The notes under the pieces are model-generated. The model did no database searches and was not told the DNA's origin. It saw only the letters and a program-made list of their open reading frames with translations. 37,624 nt of DNA, from contig JYJJ01000016.1 of assembly GCA_003263775.1 (NCBI GenBank), positions 1-37,624 on the forward strand, read 5' to 3'. Positions within the stretch are counted from its first letter, which is position 1; every line of letters starts with the position of its first letter. The position numbers were made by a program, and so were the translations under genes. This DNA comes from Vibrio maritimus. Lineage in GTDB: Bacteria > Pseudomonadota > Gammaproteobacteria > Enterobacterales > Vibrionaceae. Positions 8,049 to 16,673 of the stretch are shown here, in pieces.

Positions 8049-8384
8049 ATGAGTCAGTTAGCCAGACAACAAGCAATACAACCCCAAGCGCCCAGCGCAG
8101 CAGACAGCATCGCTGCGTGTAAGTCACTGTTCAACGGCGAAGCAACACGCCGCAAGCTGAAAAAAATGTTCAATAGCCTACCGGACAAGAGCCGAGGTCT
8201 AGTGCTTATCGCAGGTGGTTTACCTGCAAAAGATTACAAGCGTGAATTTGAGTCGTTCGATGATTTGGAACTGCAGAAAATCCGCAAGGGGATGCAGTAC
8301 CTGAAAGAAGCCGTTGTCGGTTTTGACAAGCATTTGGGTGATGTTCGTCGATTGAAGCACTACCACTTTAGCAGCACACATTAA
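8049..8384 (+). CDS. Hypothetical early phage protein
   Basis: A 111-residue, basic, mostly helical protein preceded by a strong AAGGAG. The middle (ATRRKLKKMFNSLPDKSRGL) looks nucleic-acid binding, but no known motif is present. It closes the first early transcript: a terminator-like hairpin follows within 30 bases. It lies between the CII-like gene and the replication genes, where HP1/K139-type phages carry small early genes without known function. Confidence 0.6.
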   Translation: MSQLARQQAIQPQAPSAADSIAACKSLFNGEATRRKLKKMFNSLPDKSRGLVLIAGGLPAKDYKREFESFDDLELQKIRKGMQYLKEAVVGFDKHLGDVRRLKHYHFSSTH

Positions 8385-8408
8385 CCCTATCCATTACTAG
8401 CCAACTTT

Positions 8409-8436
8409 GCCCCAGCCGTTTAGGGGCTCTTTTTTC
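8409..8436 (+). terminator. Rho-independent terminator after the first early genes
   Basis: GCCCC (8409-8413) pairs with GGGGC (8423-8427) around a 9-base loop and is followed by a T-rich tail with six T in a row. It separates the regulator genes (7148-8384) from the replication gene group that starts at 8461, so partial read-through may set early expression levels. Confidence 0.65.
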
Positions 8437-8460
8437 GTCTTAGCGTAGGAGCAAGGAAAG

Positions 8461-8754
8461 ATGAATAACACAGTAGCCAAAATCGCGATTAAACGCGAAG
8501 TCTTATCCACGATTCAAAGTTTGTATGCCTTAGCAATGGACTGTGCTGACGTCCTGAGTATTCGAATTGAGTACTCATCCAAAATGAAGCTGATGAACAT
8601 TGTCTTGTTCTCAGACAACGCCACTCACCGAGTTTATAACCTAGTGATTTTGGATAGCGAAGAAGCGCTAGAAGATTTACTGGCTGTTGAAGACAAGATT
8701 ATCGAAAGGGTCGCGCAAATCCGTGACCAAGAAGAAGCGGAGGAAGTCGCATGA
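8461..8754 (+). CDS. Hypothetical early protein
   Basis: A 97-residue acidic protein with AGGA 5-8 bases before its ATG. The N-terminal half is probably helical, a central part (IRIEYSSKMKLMNIVLFSD) looks like a beta hairpin, and the C-terminus is very acidic (EEAEEVA). No family recognised. The last codons overlap the next gene by 4 bases (ATGA), so it is translated together with the other genes leading to the replication initiator. Confidence 0.6.
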   Translation: MNNTVAKIAIKREVLSTIQSLYALAMDCADVLSIRIEYSSKMKLMNIVLFSDNATHRVYNLVILDSEEALEDLLAVEDKIIERVAQIRDQEEAEEVA

Positions 8755-9158
8755 GCAACATATACGAACACCTGTTTAGCCAGTCGTTTGAGCAGATTGA
8801 GCAGCGATTCGATTTAGGTAGTGACACGCAAAAAGAAGAAATGCTCATCCAACTTGATGCGATTGCCAAAAAGCTCACACCCGTTCAAACCCATCGCTCA
8901 TTGGAGGTTGTCTTAGCCGACATCAAAGAAGCTATGAAGGGTGATCGCGCAAGCGTCTTCTTCGCTCATACCTATGTGAGCTGGTACCGCTCTTTTCAAA
9001 ACGAGAACGCCAAGCCACAGCTACACCATTGGTCACAGTTGGATATGAAAAACCGCAGCCTGTTTATTGAAATGCTTGCCTTGCGTGATCTTGGCTGTTG
9101 GGACGATGAGCGTCTTTATGACTTTGAACAGTACTGCTTGTCAGTCATTGGGAAGTGA
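8751..9158 (+). CDS. Hypothetical early protein
   Basis: A 135-residue helical protein with many aromatic residues in the second half (SWYRSFQNE, LHHWSQLD, GCWDDERLYDFE). No motif recognised. It overlaps the preceding gene by 4 bases and is followed 9 bases later by the next. It belongs to the chain of small genes that P2-like phages of Vibrionaceae and Pasteurellaceae carry before the replication gene. Confidence 0.6.
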   Translation: MSNIYEHLFSQSFEQIEQRFDLGSDTQKEEMLIQLDAIAKKLTPVQTHRSLEVVLADIKEAMKGDRASVFFAHTYVSWYRSFQNENAKPQLHHWSQLDMKNRSLFIEMLALRDLGCWDDERLYDFEQYCLSVIGK

Positions 9159-9167
9159 GGAGCTACT

Positions 9168-9395
9168 ATGCAATACGCCGCAATCATGCTTTGCCCGGAC
9201 GGTGGAATTATCCGTCATGAACAAACCCAAGAGGTTGCCAATGTTCTTGTTGGTGACTTTGACACTATGGAACAAGCCATCAACCAAGCCTGCGTAGACC
9301 TAGATTGCACTCACTTAACCAAGGGAGTGATCTCGAAAGGTGAGCAAAAGGGTGGTTATATGTTGGTGACGACGCAGGAGTTGGGGGAAGTATGA
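9168..9395 (+). CDS. Small hypothetical early protein
   Basis: A 75-residue protein with a GAGG ribosome site. It alternates predicted strands and helices (YAAIMLCPDGGIIRHEQTQE at the start, GYMLVTTQELGEV at the end), a pattern of a small alpha/beta domain. No family recognised. The stop overlaps the next start by 4 bases (ATGA), so the two are co-translated. Confidence 0.6.
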   Translation: MQYAAIMLCPDGGIIRHEQTQEVANVLVGDFDTMEQAINQACVDLDCTHLTKGVISKGEQKGGYMLVTTQELGEV

Positions 9396-10003
9396 GTGTA
9401 TCAAAGGGCTGGTTTCAACAAGTCAAGCGTGGCTCCGAGCATCACCAATTTGGTAAGCACCACCCTAGTTATATCAATGTGCTAGGTCAGCAGTTCGGGA
9501 AGTTAGTGGTCATCGAACAAGAGCCAGGTAAGGGCGTAGTTTGCCAATGTGAATGCGGAAATATACACAAAGAGGCGAACACGGTGGACTTACGCAGAGG
9601 TCGCCGAAAAAGCTGTGGCAAGTGCAACAACTTAGGCAACCCTAAGTTCAAAGCTGAGGAAGACGCTCTGATTTTGAAATGGGCCGGCTATAAGTCGACG
9701 GCAGAAATCGCGGACTTGGTGTCCGAGCTAGGCTATAGAAGAGCAACCATTTCGACGATCAAAAATCGCGTAGTCAAACTCAATAAAACCCGAGTAAACA
9801 ACGAACAAATATCTCTGCGAAGAGTCGGGGAGCTGTACCCACTCGCGAAGGGTTCGGATCGCGATGTAGAACTTTGTCGGCAGCTTTATGACGTTGGGGT
9901 TCCCCCACAACAAATTGCAGAAAAAATGAAAATGACCGTCCCGCATGTGAGTTCGATTGTCCATTATCGCTCAAGAGTACATGCAGCCTATGGCTGGGCT
10001 TAA
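9392..10003 (+). CDS. Putative DNA-binding protein with zinc/AP2-like and HTH regions
   Basis: A 203-residue basic protein. Residues about 30-78 (GQQFGKLVVIEQEPGKG, then CQCECGN and SCGKC) resemble the small zinc-ribbon or AP2-like DNA-binding module found next to HNH homing-endonuclease domains and in stand-alone phage proteins. No HNH catalytic motif is present. The C-terminal part contains two possible helix-turn-helix stretches (KSTAEIADLVSELGYRRATI and VPPQQIAEKMKMTVPHVSSI). It directly precedes the replication initiator, so a role in early regulation or replication control is possible, but that is inference. Confidence 0.55.
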   Translation: MSVSKGWFQQVKRGSEHHQFGKHHPSYINVLGQQFGKLVVIEQEPGKGVVCQCECGNIHKEANTVDLRRGRRKSCGKCNNLGNPKFKAEEDALILKWAGYKSTAEIADLVSELGYRRATISTIKNRVVKLNKTRVNNEQISLRRVGELYPLAKGSDRDVELCRQLYDVGVPPQQIAEKMKMTVPHVSSIVHYRSRVHAAYGWA

Positions 10004-10022
10004 CGATAGAGCTCACAGTTGT

Positions 10023-12638
10023 ATGAACACTCTAATCGAACCAACCGAAATCGACTTATATGACTTTCCTTGGCAAGCCCGTTCAACCGAAGTTGAAGCG
10101 GGCTGCTTTGCGTTTCGTCGATACAATGATCCGGTCGAACCGGATGAACTTACCGTGCAGCAAAGGCGCATTTTTGAGGCCAACCCAGCTGATTTCGCTT
10201 GGGTGCAGCAGCAGTTTAAGGCCTTACCGGATTACCTGATTAAATATTTTGTCGATCGCTACCTGACCGAATTTAGTAACAATGGTCGCAAAGCTGCCAA
10301 TATCTACCTTCGCACTAAGATAAAGCCCGCTACCGAGAGAGCTGAGAGGGTGTTAGGCCAATATCGAAACATCCCGAACGACAAAAAAGTCGATTTACTC
10401 TTTTCTGATTACAATGATGCGGAAAACCCTTTTGATGACATTTTCTTTACTGAATATGGTGTACCAGAGGATTTTCCCCATCAACAAACCCAGTTTGATT
10501 TTGAGCTAGCAGAGAAAAATAACAAGCCAGTGAAGAGCCGCTTGCTTGTTGAATTGGAGTCAGATGAAGTGCGTGGCATGGCTTTTAAGTTGGCCAATAT
10601 TATGACCGCAAAGAGCTTACACATTGGCAGCCGGTTCGCGAAGCTTGATTTTGAAGAGTTAAACAAGCAACGACCAGAAGATGATCCATTCATTCCCGAA
10701 GTTGAAGGCTACGAGCTGCTGGCAACGTTTGCTAATCAGTTTGGTATCAAACCACCGCGCAAATACCAAAAGCAAAGTGCTTTGAGTGCCCTGCAAGATG
10801 TGTCGCGATTGCAAAGTGAGAAGTGGTGGTATGACCGTTTATGGGCTGTTCGTAAAATCATGCGTGAGCATCTAGCCATCGCAATGGGGCAAGTATCTGC
10901 GAGAGCCTCAGCGTATGCGAGTTGGACGTGCGTTCGTGAGCATCAAGAGCAGCAGCAAAAAAACTATCGCTTCTTTAAACAAAGCGAACTGTTTGATGAA
11001 GAGACGGAAGACGTTGCGAGATGTGGGATACAGTGAAGAAGTCTGTGTCTAACCCTGCTATCCGCCGTCATGAGCTTATGACTCGCTGCCGAGGTTGTGA
11101 AAACATTGCTGAAGACCTTGGTTTGCAGGGCTTGTTTCTTACCCTTACAGCACCGTCCAAATACCACAATAGCTACAAAAAGGGTGGCTTTATTGAACAT
11201 TGGAACGGAGCGAGTCCCCGTGAAACGCAAGTTTATCTGAATGGGGTTTGGCAGCGTATACGCGCTAAGCTCGCCCGTAAAGATATTCGTTGGTTTGGTA
11301 TCCGCGTTGCTGAGCCGCATCATGATGGTACGCCTCATTGGCATTTGCTTATTTGGGTGCTCCCCGAACACGTTGAACAAGTTCGTGACATCTTTATTAG
11401 CTACGCAACACAAGAAGACCGCGGCGAGCTGCACCCTGAGTTCGAAAAAGAGAAAAAGAAACCCTTTCGAAAAACAGCTTATATCGGCCCCCTCGATTAC
11501 CGTCCACGCTGTGATTTCGGTTGTATCGATCCAGAAAAGGGTACTGCAACTGGCTACATCGCAAAGTACATTTCTAAGAATATTGATGCTACGCCATGGA
11601 TGATGAGGTATCTGACGAGACGGGTAAAAAAGTGAAAGACATGGCGAAGAATGTCAGCGCTTGGAAGAGCCGTTGGAACATTCGCCAGTTTCAGTTCTTT
11701 GGTGGTGCACCGGTGACAACTTACCGCGAGTTACGTCGATTCGCTAACGCCAACAAGAAAGCGTTTGTCGACTATCTCTATCAACAGGAGCGTATCGACC
11801 TACTTACCCTTTATTCCATGCTGATGCGCGACTTAGTTGGCCCTATTAAACCAAGCAAGCTGATTAGCAAGCAAGAGCTGCTAGACGTGATCGGAAATAG
11901 TTATCAAGCAAGGCTGCAAGCAGAAGACGAGGCATCGGTTAGTAATACGCTTATTGCTGCCGATACTGGCGATTGGATGGGTTACATCATGGGGCAGGGT
12001 GGGCCGTTTGTTAAACGGAAAGACTTAGTGATCATCAACACCTACGAGTCGTTGCCATTTGCATCGATGCATGGTGAAGAGGTGAGAAAAATCCAAGGAT
12101 TTGCCACACGCCAAAATGAGGTGAAAACTCGCCTTAAGACTTGGACGATCCGCAAGAAATCAAATGAGTTAGATGAGCATGAAGCGTGTGCTCTTGGGAG
12201 CGAAGCGACGCTCTTGGAGCCTCTGGCTCCTCTCGGAGTTCTGTCAATAACTGTACGGAGCCCCATCACGTTCAGGTCGGCGATCAGCTAAACCGTTTAG
12301 TCGATTCACCACAAAATAGGGCGAAAGCCCCACCCAATATCGACCATGATTCTGTGGTCGTTCTGCTAAAAGGTGGCAGTATTCGAGTTGATACCGATAC
12401 CTCTATAAAAATCCGTCCAGCGGAGGTTTACCAAGACTCGGAAGGAAATCTCATTCGACGACCACCGCAGTTGGTGGAAGTTCAGCGCAGCGAGGTAGAC
12501 AACCTTAGCTGGCTGTATGAAGACAGTTTCTATGAACAGCTCGAACTAAGAGAGGAGATAGAACCGCAGTATCAACAACCGGAGCTATCTTATTTTAATG
12601 ATGACACCAACGAGTATCCCGACTGGAGAGGCTTTTAG
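10023..12638 (+). CDS. P2 gpA-type replication initiator (HUH endonuclease), split by apparent frameshifts
   Basis: Rolling-circle replication protein that nicks the phage origin and stays joined to the 5' end. The coding region is open in three phases: 10023-11036, 11021-11635 and 11596-12638 with a further switch. It reads as one protein of about 872 residues if three single bases are restored: one C near 11017, one G near 11588, and one base between about 12130 and 12250. The HUH motif is in EPHHDGTPHWHLLIW and the paired catalytic tyrosines are in YIAKYISKN, both in the middle segment. The C-terminal part carries SSVNNCT, seen in related initiators. All three shifts have the same sign (one base lost). 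The ATG at 10023 is the likely start; its ribosome site is weak. Confidence 0.85.
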
Positions 12639-12652
12639 TGTAAGCATTGACT

Positions 12653-12704
12653 GCAGCCAAATTTATATAATCCCACGATTTGAGGATTACATAATTTTAG
12701 CTGC
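12653..12704. repeat. Imperfect 21-bp inverted repeat
   Basis: Arms 12653-12673 and 12684-12704 match at 18 of 21 positions around a 10-base spacer. It sits between the convergent ends of the replication gene (plus) and the toxin gene (minus). There is no T tract, so it may be a two-way transcription barrier or a replication-related structure rather than a classic terminator. Confidence 0.55.
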
Positions 12705-12757
12705 GGGGGACTGTATCGACCTAGTTCACGCAGTTCTTATTCCAATGGCCAAGTCGA

Positions 12758-13254
12758 TTATGACTCACCGGCCTTTGAGTTAGGTAATGGCCTGGCGTGC
12801 TTGTAGAGTTCTTCCCAGGTTTGAGGTATATGCCCTTTGCTGAGCATTTTCTCAAAGACTTTATACACGTCAGTTTTTGCACCTTCTTTTCTCATAGTTG
12901 AATCGTCATTTATCCAGGCATAAACAATACCTTCGGCACTTTACTATGAAATTGAAAAAAAAGGCGGTATCGTGGGGGCAATGACTTTTTCTTCACGCGT
13001 CGCCATGAAGTGTTCTGCTTTCCAAGTGTCAAACCTTGTCTGAAGTCTCGATGGTCGGGGTCTGCTGGAACATTGTCAAAAATGTTATTCTGAATTGCTT
13101 CGAACAGTTTGTACTTTGGATGGGTAAAGAAGTCGTCAGGCTGTCTTTCTGCAATTTTTTCAACTTCAGTCAGGAGTGTTTCGAGGGTAGATTGAAAAAT
13201 ATCTAGCGCGTGTAACTCATATCCATTTCGAACGGGTACTTCCAGTGTATCCAA
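12758..13254 (-). CDS. yhaV: YhaV-type toxin, apparent frameshift
   Basis: Ribosome-associated RNase toxin of the RelE-like YhaV family. The first frame (13254-12910) matches YhaV through DHRDFRQGLTLGK and RYRLFFQFHSK, then stops early. The next frame continues with the expected YhaV C-terminus (VYAWINDDSTMRKEGAKTD, KVFEKMLSKGH) to a TAA at 12758. Restoring one A to a pair near 12929 gives a 165-residue protein, close to the family length. If the deletion is real, the toxin is dead. It follows its likely antitoxin gene by 4 bases. Toxin-antitoxin pairs on prophages stabilise the element or block other phages. Confidence 0.8.
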
Positions 13255-13258
13255 GAGC

Positions 13259-13453
13259 CTACCCCTCCAGAATTTCGGCGCGCGCTTTTGCCTGCTCTGC
13301 TTTTAGACGTAGGGCATCCATTCGCTCAATCAATGACGTAGATAATGGCTTAACTTTGCCTTCTGTTTTTACTTCACGATCAAGTAGTTCGATGAACTTA
13401 TCTTCAACTTCACGCTCGTGTCTACGGTTATGTAATTGGATAACCTTGCTCAT
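13259..13453 (-). CDS. Putative antitoxin paired with the YhaV toxin
   Basis: A 64-residue, highly charged, helical protein (MSKVIQLHNRRHEREVEDKF, then ERMDALRLKAEQAKARAEIL). It is encoded immediately upstream of the toxin gene with an AGGA site. It is too short for PrlF and does not show its AbrB-type pattern, so it would be a non-PrlF partner. Position and size are the evidence for an antitoxin role. Its promoter should lie in 13454-13560, but no clear -35/-10 pair is visible. Confidence 0.55.
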   Translation of the reverse strand: MSKVIQLHNRRHEREVEDKFIELLDREVKTEGKVKPLSTSLIERMDALRLKAEQAKARAEILEG

Positions 13454-14255
13454 AATTTTGTCCTAAGGTGACTGCTTGTAATAGTAGTTATTGGGGTAAG
13501 TGCACTTTAACTGACACTATGAATGTAGCACAATTTTCCACCATTTTGGTTATGTCGTCAACCTAGTGGGTAGTAGCAAAGAGTATTCAATACTCCTCAA
13601 TGTACCCCTATATCCCTCTTATACGTTGATACTAGTATAGTTAACACAAGTCACAACGTATGGCACTAGTAACGTCTAGAACCAAATTTGCTACCCCTTT
13701 ACATTGTTTACTATGCCACTGAAGGTAATCCCATAAAGAGAGTAGTACCGCGGTTGCTTACCTTTGTGTTGCTACTCACATTTTTGTTTGTTGGCAAAAA
13801 ATAGTTATTCAACGGTATTTCTTTTGGTTGATTCTTCTTAGTTGCTGATTTTTCGGTCTTTAATAAGTATCGAACAACAGCACTTCTATTGAGTGGTCAA
13901 TATGATAGCGGGAGTCGATTTTTCCTGTGTTGACAATGTTCTTTGTTCGCGAAACTATATTTATAGCCTCCCTACGCAAATCCTTAGCCTAGTCTCGTAC
14001 AGCCATTTTTTCTTAATCAAACCAACTAACGGTGTATACCAGTAGTTGTGAGTAAGCCGCTTTTGAACATCAGTTTTACGATTCTATCGTGAGCACAGTT
14101 AAAAACTGTAGCACATCAAAAGCCTTGATCGCATGTAGCCAGATTTTGAGAAGAATCTGAAAACACTATAGTGGGTTCCAGTAAAGCTGATTCGCGGCTA
14201 AAAACTAAGTGAAAATAGTCAAAGCTGAATGAAAGATACGAAGTAGGAGAGACCA
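13454..14255. other. About 800 bp without a supported gene; possible cos region
   Basis: No reading frame here has a good ribosome site and plausible protein. In P2-like genomes cos lies between the replication region and the portal gene, so the packaging site may fall here or slightly to the right; this is positional inference only. Visible structure: palindrome ATACTAGTAT (13629-13638) framed by the inverted repeat ATACGTTG (13621-13628) and CAACGTAT (13654-13661). The toxin-antitoxin promoter must be at the left end of this stretch. Confidence 0.4.
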
Positions 14256-14425
14256 ATGAACCAAGTCACAAAGAAAACGACATACCAATACGTCGTCGAG
14301 CTTGAAGACAAAGAGTTAGCCAAGGCGCAACCCTAGAAGAGCAGCTTCAAATTCGCTCTCACTTTTGCACCATGCGTGATGCTATCTATCAACGAGAACT
14401 TGAGTCTTTTCTAACAGCACATTAG
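14256..14425 (+). CDS. Small hypothetical protein, apparent frameshift
   Basis: An ATG with a strong AGGAGA site 6 bases upstream opens MNQVTKKTTYQYVVELEDKE and then hits TAG after 26 codons. One base out of phase, the frame continues TLEEQLQIRSHFCTMRDAIY to TAG at 14423. Restoring one A near 14330 gives a protein of about 56 residues, charged and helical. No family recognised. It is the first gene right of the noncoding stretch and 100 bases left of the SOS box. Confidence 0.5.
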
Positions 14426-14527
14426 ATAAATTTGGTTGCAGATAGCGATACGGCCACTTAGTTAGTGTGTCGATCTGGTTGGTCAAAAATTCACGGTAGA
14501 TCTCACAGCTGAAAATTCGCTCTGGAA

Positions 14528-14547
14528 TACTGTTTATATATACAGTA
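14528..14547 (+). promoter_or_regulatory. LexA (SOS) box
   Basis: The 20-mer TACTGTTTATATATACAGTA differs from the Escherichia coli-type LexA consensus (TACTG, ten alternating T/A, CAGTA) at one central base. It sits 31 bases before the ATG of the small gene at 14579, where it can overlap the promoter. LexA should repress that gene until DNA damage. This is the only such site I noticed in the window. Confidence 0.9.
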
Positions 14548-14578
14548 TATTTCATTTGAGATTTGTAAGGATATTGAT

Positions 14579-14796
14579 ATGTCTAAAGAAAAGCAGCTAT
14601 TTCAGTCCGCGTTGGATGTGATCATTGATGGTGTTGCCGTCAGTACGTCAGAGCATGGAAGAGAGGAAGCGGGGCGAGTGCTACTTGATGGAGTACTGCA
14701 AGGTTTGCTCATCTTTTGGATGATGAAAAAATAGAAGCCATCCAATCGATAATCAGGATGGCTGATGAAGCGGAGAGTCCAACATTTAAGCTATAG
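14579..14796 (+). CDS. SOS-controlled small protein, candidate antirepressor; apparent frameshift
   Basis: Begins MSKEKQLFQSALDVIIDGVA behind a GTAAGG ribosome site and the LexA box. As written, it stops after 51 residues. Restoring one G near 14707 gives a 72-residue protein ending LLDDEKIEAIQSIIRMADEA plus a short tail. It is acidic and helical, with no known family and no DinI motif. In coliphage 186 the LexA-controlled Tum protein inactivates a non-cleavable CI. This gene has the same control and the phage has the same sort of CI, so an antirepressor role is a reasoned guess, not shown by homology. It overlaps the end of the convergent Ogr-like gene. Confidence 0.6.
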
Positions 14797-15042
14797 GATG
14801 GAAAGCTGCTGCTTCAACTCTTCTCTATGTTCCGGTGCTAGAGCTTTAACCATATTAAAAGCTAACTGCGAGGTTGCTTTAGCACTAGGGCTAAGAGTGT
14901 GACTAAAAGACAAGTTCATCACGAATGTATGCCCACATTCAGGGTCACTGCATGAGCAGTATAAATCGGCATATTTCGTGCTCATTCTGTTTGATTTTTG
15001 GATGCGGCTTTTTCCACCGCACTCCGGGCAAAGGACTCTCAT
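14791..15042 (-). CDS. ogr: Ogr/Delta-type late transcription activator
   Basis: An 83-residue zinc-finger activator. The four cysteines follow the P2 Ogr spacing exactly: Cys5, Cys8, then 22 residues to Cys31, then 4 residues to Cys36 (CPEC near the start, CSDPECGHTF later). Ogr proteins bind upstream of late promoters and contact RNA polymerase alpha to switch on capsid, tail and lysis genes. In P2, ogr is at the far right end; here it lies left of the portal/terminase pair, on the minus strand. The C-terminal helical half (residues 50-83) is typical for phage-length members. Confidence 0.85.
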   Translation of the reverse strand: MRVLCPECGGKSRIQKSNRMSTKYADLYCSCSDPECGHTFVMNLSFSHTLSPSAKATSQLAFNMVKALAPEHREELKQQLSIL

Positions 15043-15257
15043 GGCATCGACCTAACTTGCTGACTGACAATAATATAGTAGATGAATTGCTGTGCTTTTG
15101 TACAGTGTTAATGGGCGGGGAAGTTCGATGAAAAGCCCAGTTGTGGGCGGTAAATATTTGCTATTTCGCGTGATGCTAAATGGATGAAAATCTTTGAATA
15201 CTGAGTGAGAATGTCTACATTGGGTTCATTGAGAGTAGTGTATCAGGTACGGTATGA

Positions 15258-15293
15258 AAAAAATGTGTCCAATATAGCTTCTATATTGGACAT
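15258..15293 (-). terminator. Terminator of the secreted cargo gene
   Basis: A perfect 12-bp stem, TGTCCAATATAG (15266-15277) with CTATATTGGACA (15281-15292), and a 3-base loop. Read on the minus strand it is followed by ACATTTTTTT, so it ends the leftward transcript of the gene whose stop codon lies about 20 bases upstream. It insulates the Ogr-like gene from that transcript. Confidence 0.85.
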
Positions 15294-15313
15294 GAAGGTT
15301 TAGATATAAGGAA

Positions 15314-16549
15314 TTATAGAGCTTTGCAACTATGATTCGACAGTTTACCGTCCTCCCAGTCAAAGGATTGCACATATTTTTGCTGCCCTCCGCCAGAGGT
15401 CTTTAATGTAGTTTTGACGTTATAGCTTTTGTTTTCCTCGTCGTATTGAAAGTTTTCCCACTTCATTAATTCATTGTAATTAGCTTTGCACTTTGAAACT
15501 GAAGATAGTTTTACATTCAGAGCTTTGTTCGCTCGGTAGCTGTTGTTGTTACGAAGAGCATTGAGTGCTTTCTTTGTCGCTAAGCACTGGTCGGTTTCAC
15601 ATCCTAATATTTTGCTTAACTTATACTTTACCCTGTAGTTTTTGGCTTCAGTGAGTGGGATACAGCCATGTACAGTATCATCTTGTCTCCAAGCTATTGT
15701 ATTAACCGCGATGGCGGTCAGTTTTTCAGCTGTATCATGGTCGTGAGCAACTAGCAGTTGTTGCTTTAATTTATTACAGTTTTCATTTTTTTGCGTGTTG
15801 CCATCTGAGGCTTTGAGTATTTCGAATAGTTCATGGTCTTTTTCGCTTAATCCAGGTTGACCATACCATCCTGACTCCCAGTCGAATGGGTATTTGTTAT
15901 TGTACGTCACAGTAAAATTTAATGTCGCCGATGATGATGGTCTCCGTGCATTCAAGTCTTTTACTATGTCACCATTGCTATCGAAGTATAAGGTATAGAG
16001 ACGAGGCTCCCCATCTTTGAGCGATGCGTTCTTAAGGCCAATAGTGTTCTCTATAAACGCGCTTCGATTATCTTTTACCATAGAAAAAAAGCTTTCTATG
16101 AGTGTTTGTGTTAGTGCGGCAGTTTGTGGTTGACTACTACTATATAGTGAGGCCAAGGTCTTAAGGCCATTAGAAAAAGAGTTTAAGTTATTCTTATCAA
16201 TGGCAAGGAAGTCGACCTTCATAGAGATAGTTCTAAAAGACTTTACGGGCTTGAAAGTTAATACTGGAATATTGCTTTTAAAACTTGAACGGACTTCGTC
16301 ATCTGTCCTGAAGTACGAGTCTAATTTTTTAGGTGTTATCAAAATTGTAGAGTTTTGCAGATCTTCTGAGTCAATTATAGTTAGAATTAGAACCACTTGT
16401 TTGTTCTCATCTGTTAGCATCTTTTGAACCCAGTTCTTTTTTTTGAGTTCAATATCACTTCCGTTATATTCAATGCTAATGTACTTAGTACTAGCGTGAG
16501 CTATTGTACTCAACAGTGAGATTAGTAATATGAGAATAGTCCTTTTCAT
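15314..16549 (-). CDS. Secreted or periplasmic protein of unknown function (moron)
   Basis: A 411-residue protein with a clear Sec signal peptide (MKRTILILLISLLSTIAHA, cleavage likely after residue 19). The mature part is hydrophilic, AT-rich in coding, and holds several cysteines in its last third (including GCETDQC and the C-terminal HSCKAL) that could form disulfides in the periplasm. It has a strong TAGGAGA site and its own terminator, and sits between the portal and Ogr-like genes without serving the virion. That is the classic pattern of an independently expressed prophage cargo gene. No family recognised. It could alter the host envelope or act as a secreted factor; neither is shown. 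Confidence 0.75.
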   Translation of the reverse strand: MKRTILILLISLLSTIAHASTKYISIEYNGSDIELKKKNWVQKMLTDENKQVVLILTIIDSEDLQNSTILITPKKLDSYFRTDDEVRSSFKSNIPVLTFKPVKSFRTISMKVDFLAIDKNNLNSFSNGLKTLASLYSSSQPQTAALTQTLIESFFSMVKDNRSAFIENTIGLKNASLKDGEPRLYTLYFDSNGDIVKDLNARRPSSSATLNFTVTYNNKYPFDWESGWYGQPGLSEKDHELFEILKASDGNTQKNENCNKLKQQLLVAHDHDTAEKLTAIAVNTIAWRQDDTVHGCIPLTEAKNYRVKYKLSKILGCETDQCLATKKALNALRNNNSYRANKALNVKLSSVSKCKANYNELMKWENFQYDEENKSYNVKTTLKTSGGGQQKYVQSFDWEDGKLSNHSCKAL

Positions 16550-16673
16550 CTTGTCTCCTATACGATTTATGCAATGATAGCTTAAGTAGTAGCATATACC
16601 CTTTAATTTTATAAAAGTGGTCTTCCAAAAAAAGAGTAATTTGTGACCTTAAACGCTTGGGCGATTTTTAGCG

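Noticed and set aside
12186..12638. Separate short gene starting with GTG after the replication gene
   Set aside because: It continues the C-terminus of the replication initiator (SSVNNCT region) one base out of phase, so it was merged with that gene.
13902..14045. 47-codon plus-strand reading frame in the gene-free stretch
   Set aside because: No ribosome site before the ATG and no protein-like pattern; it is likely a chance frame.
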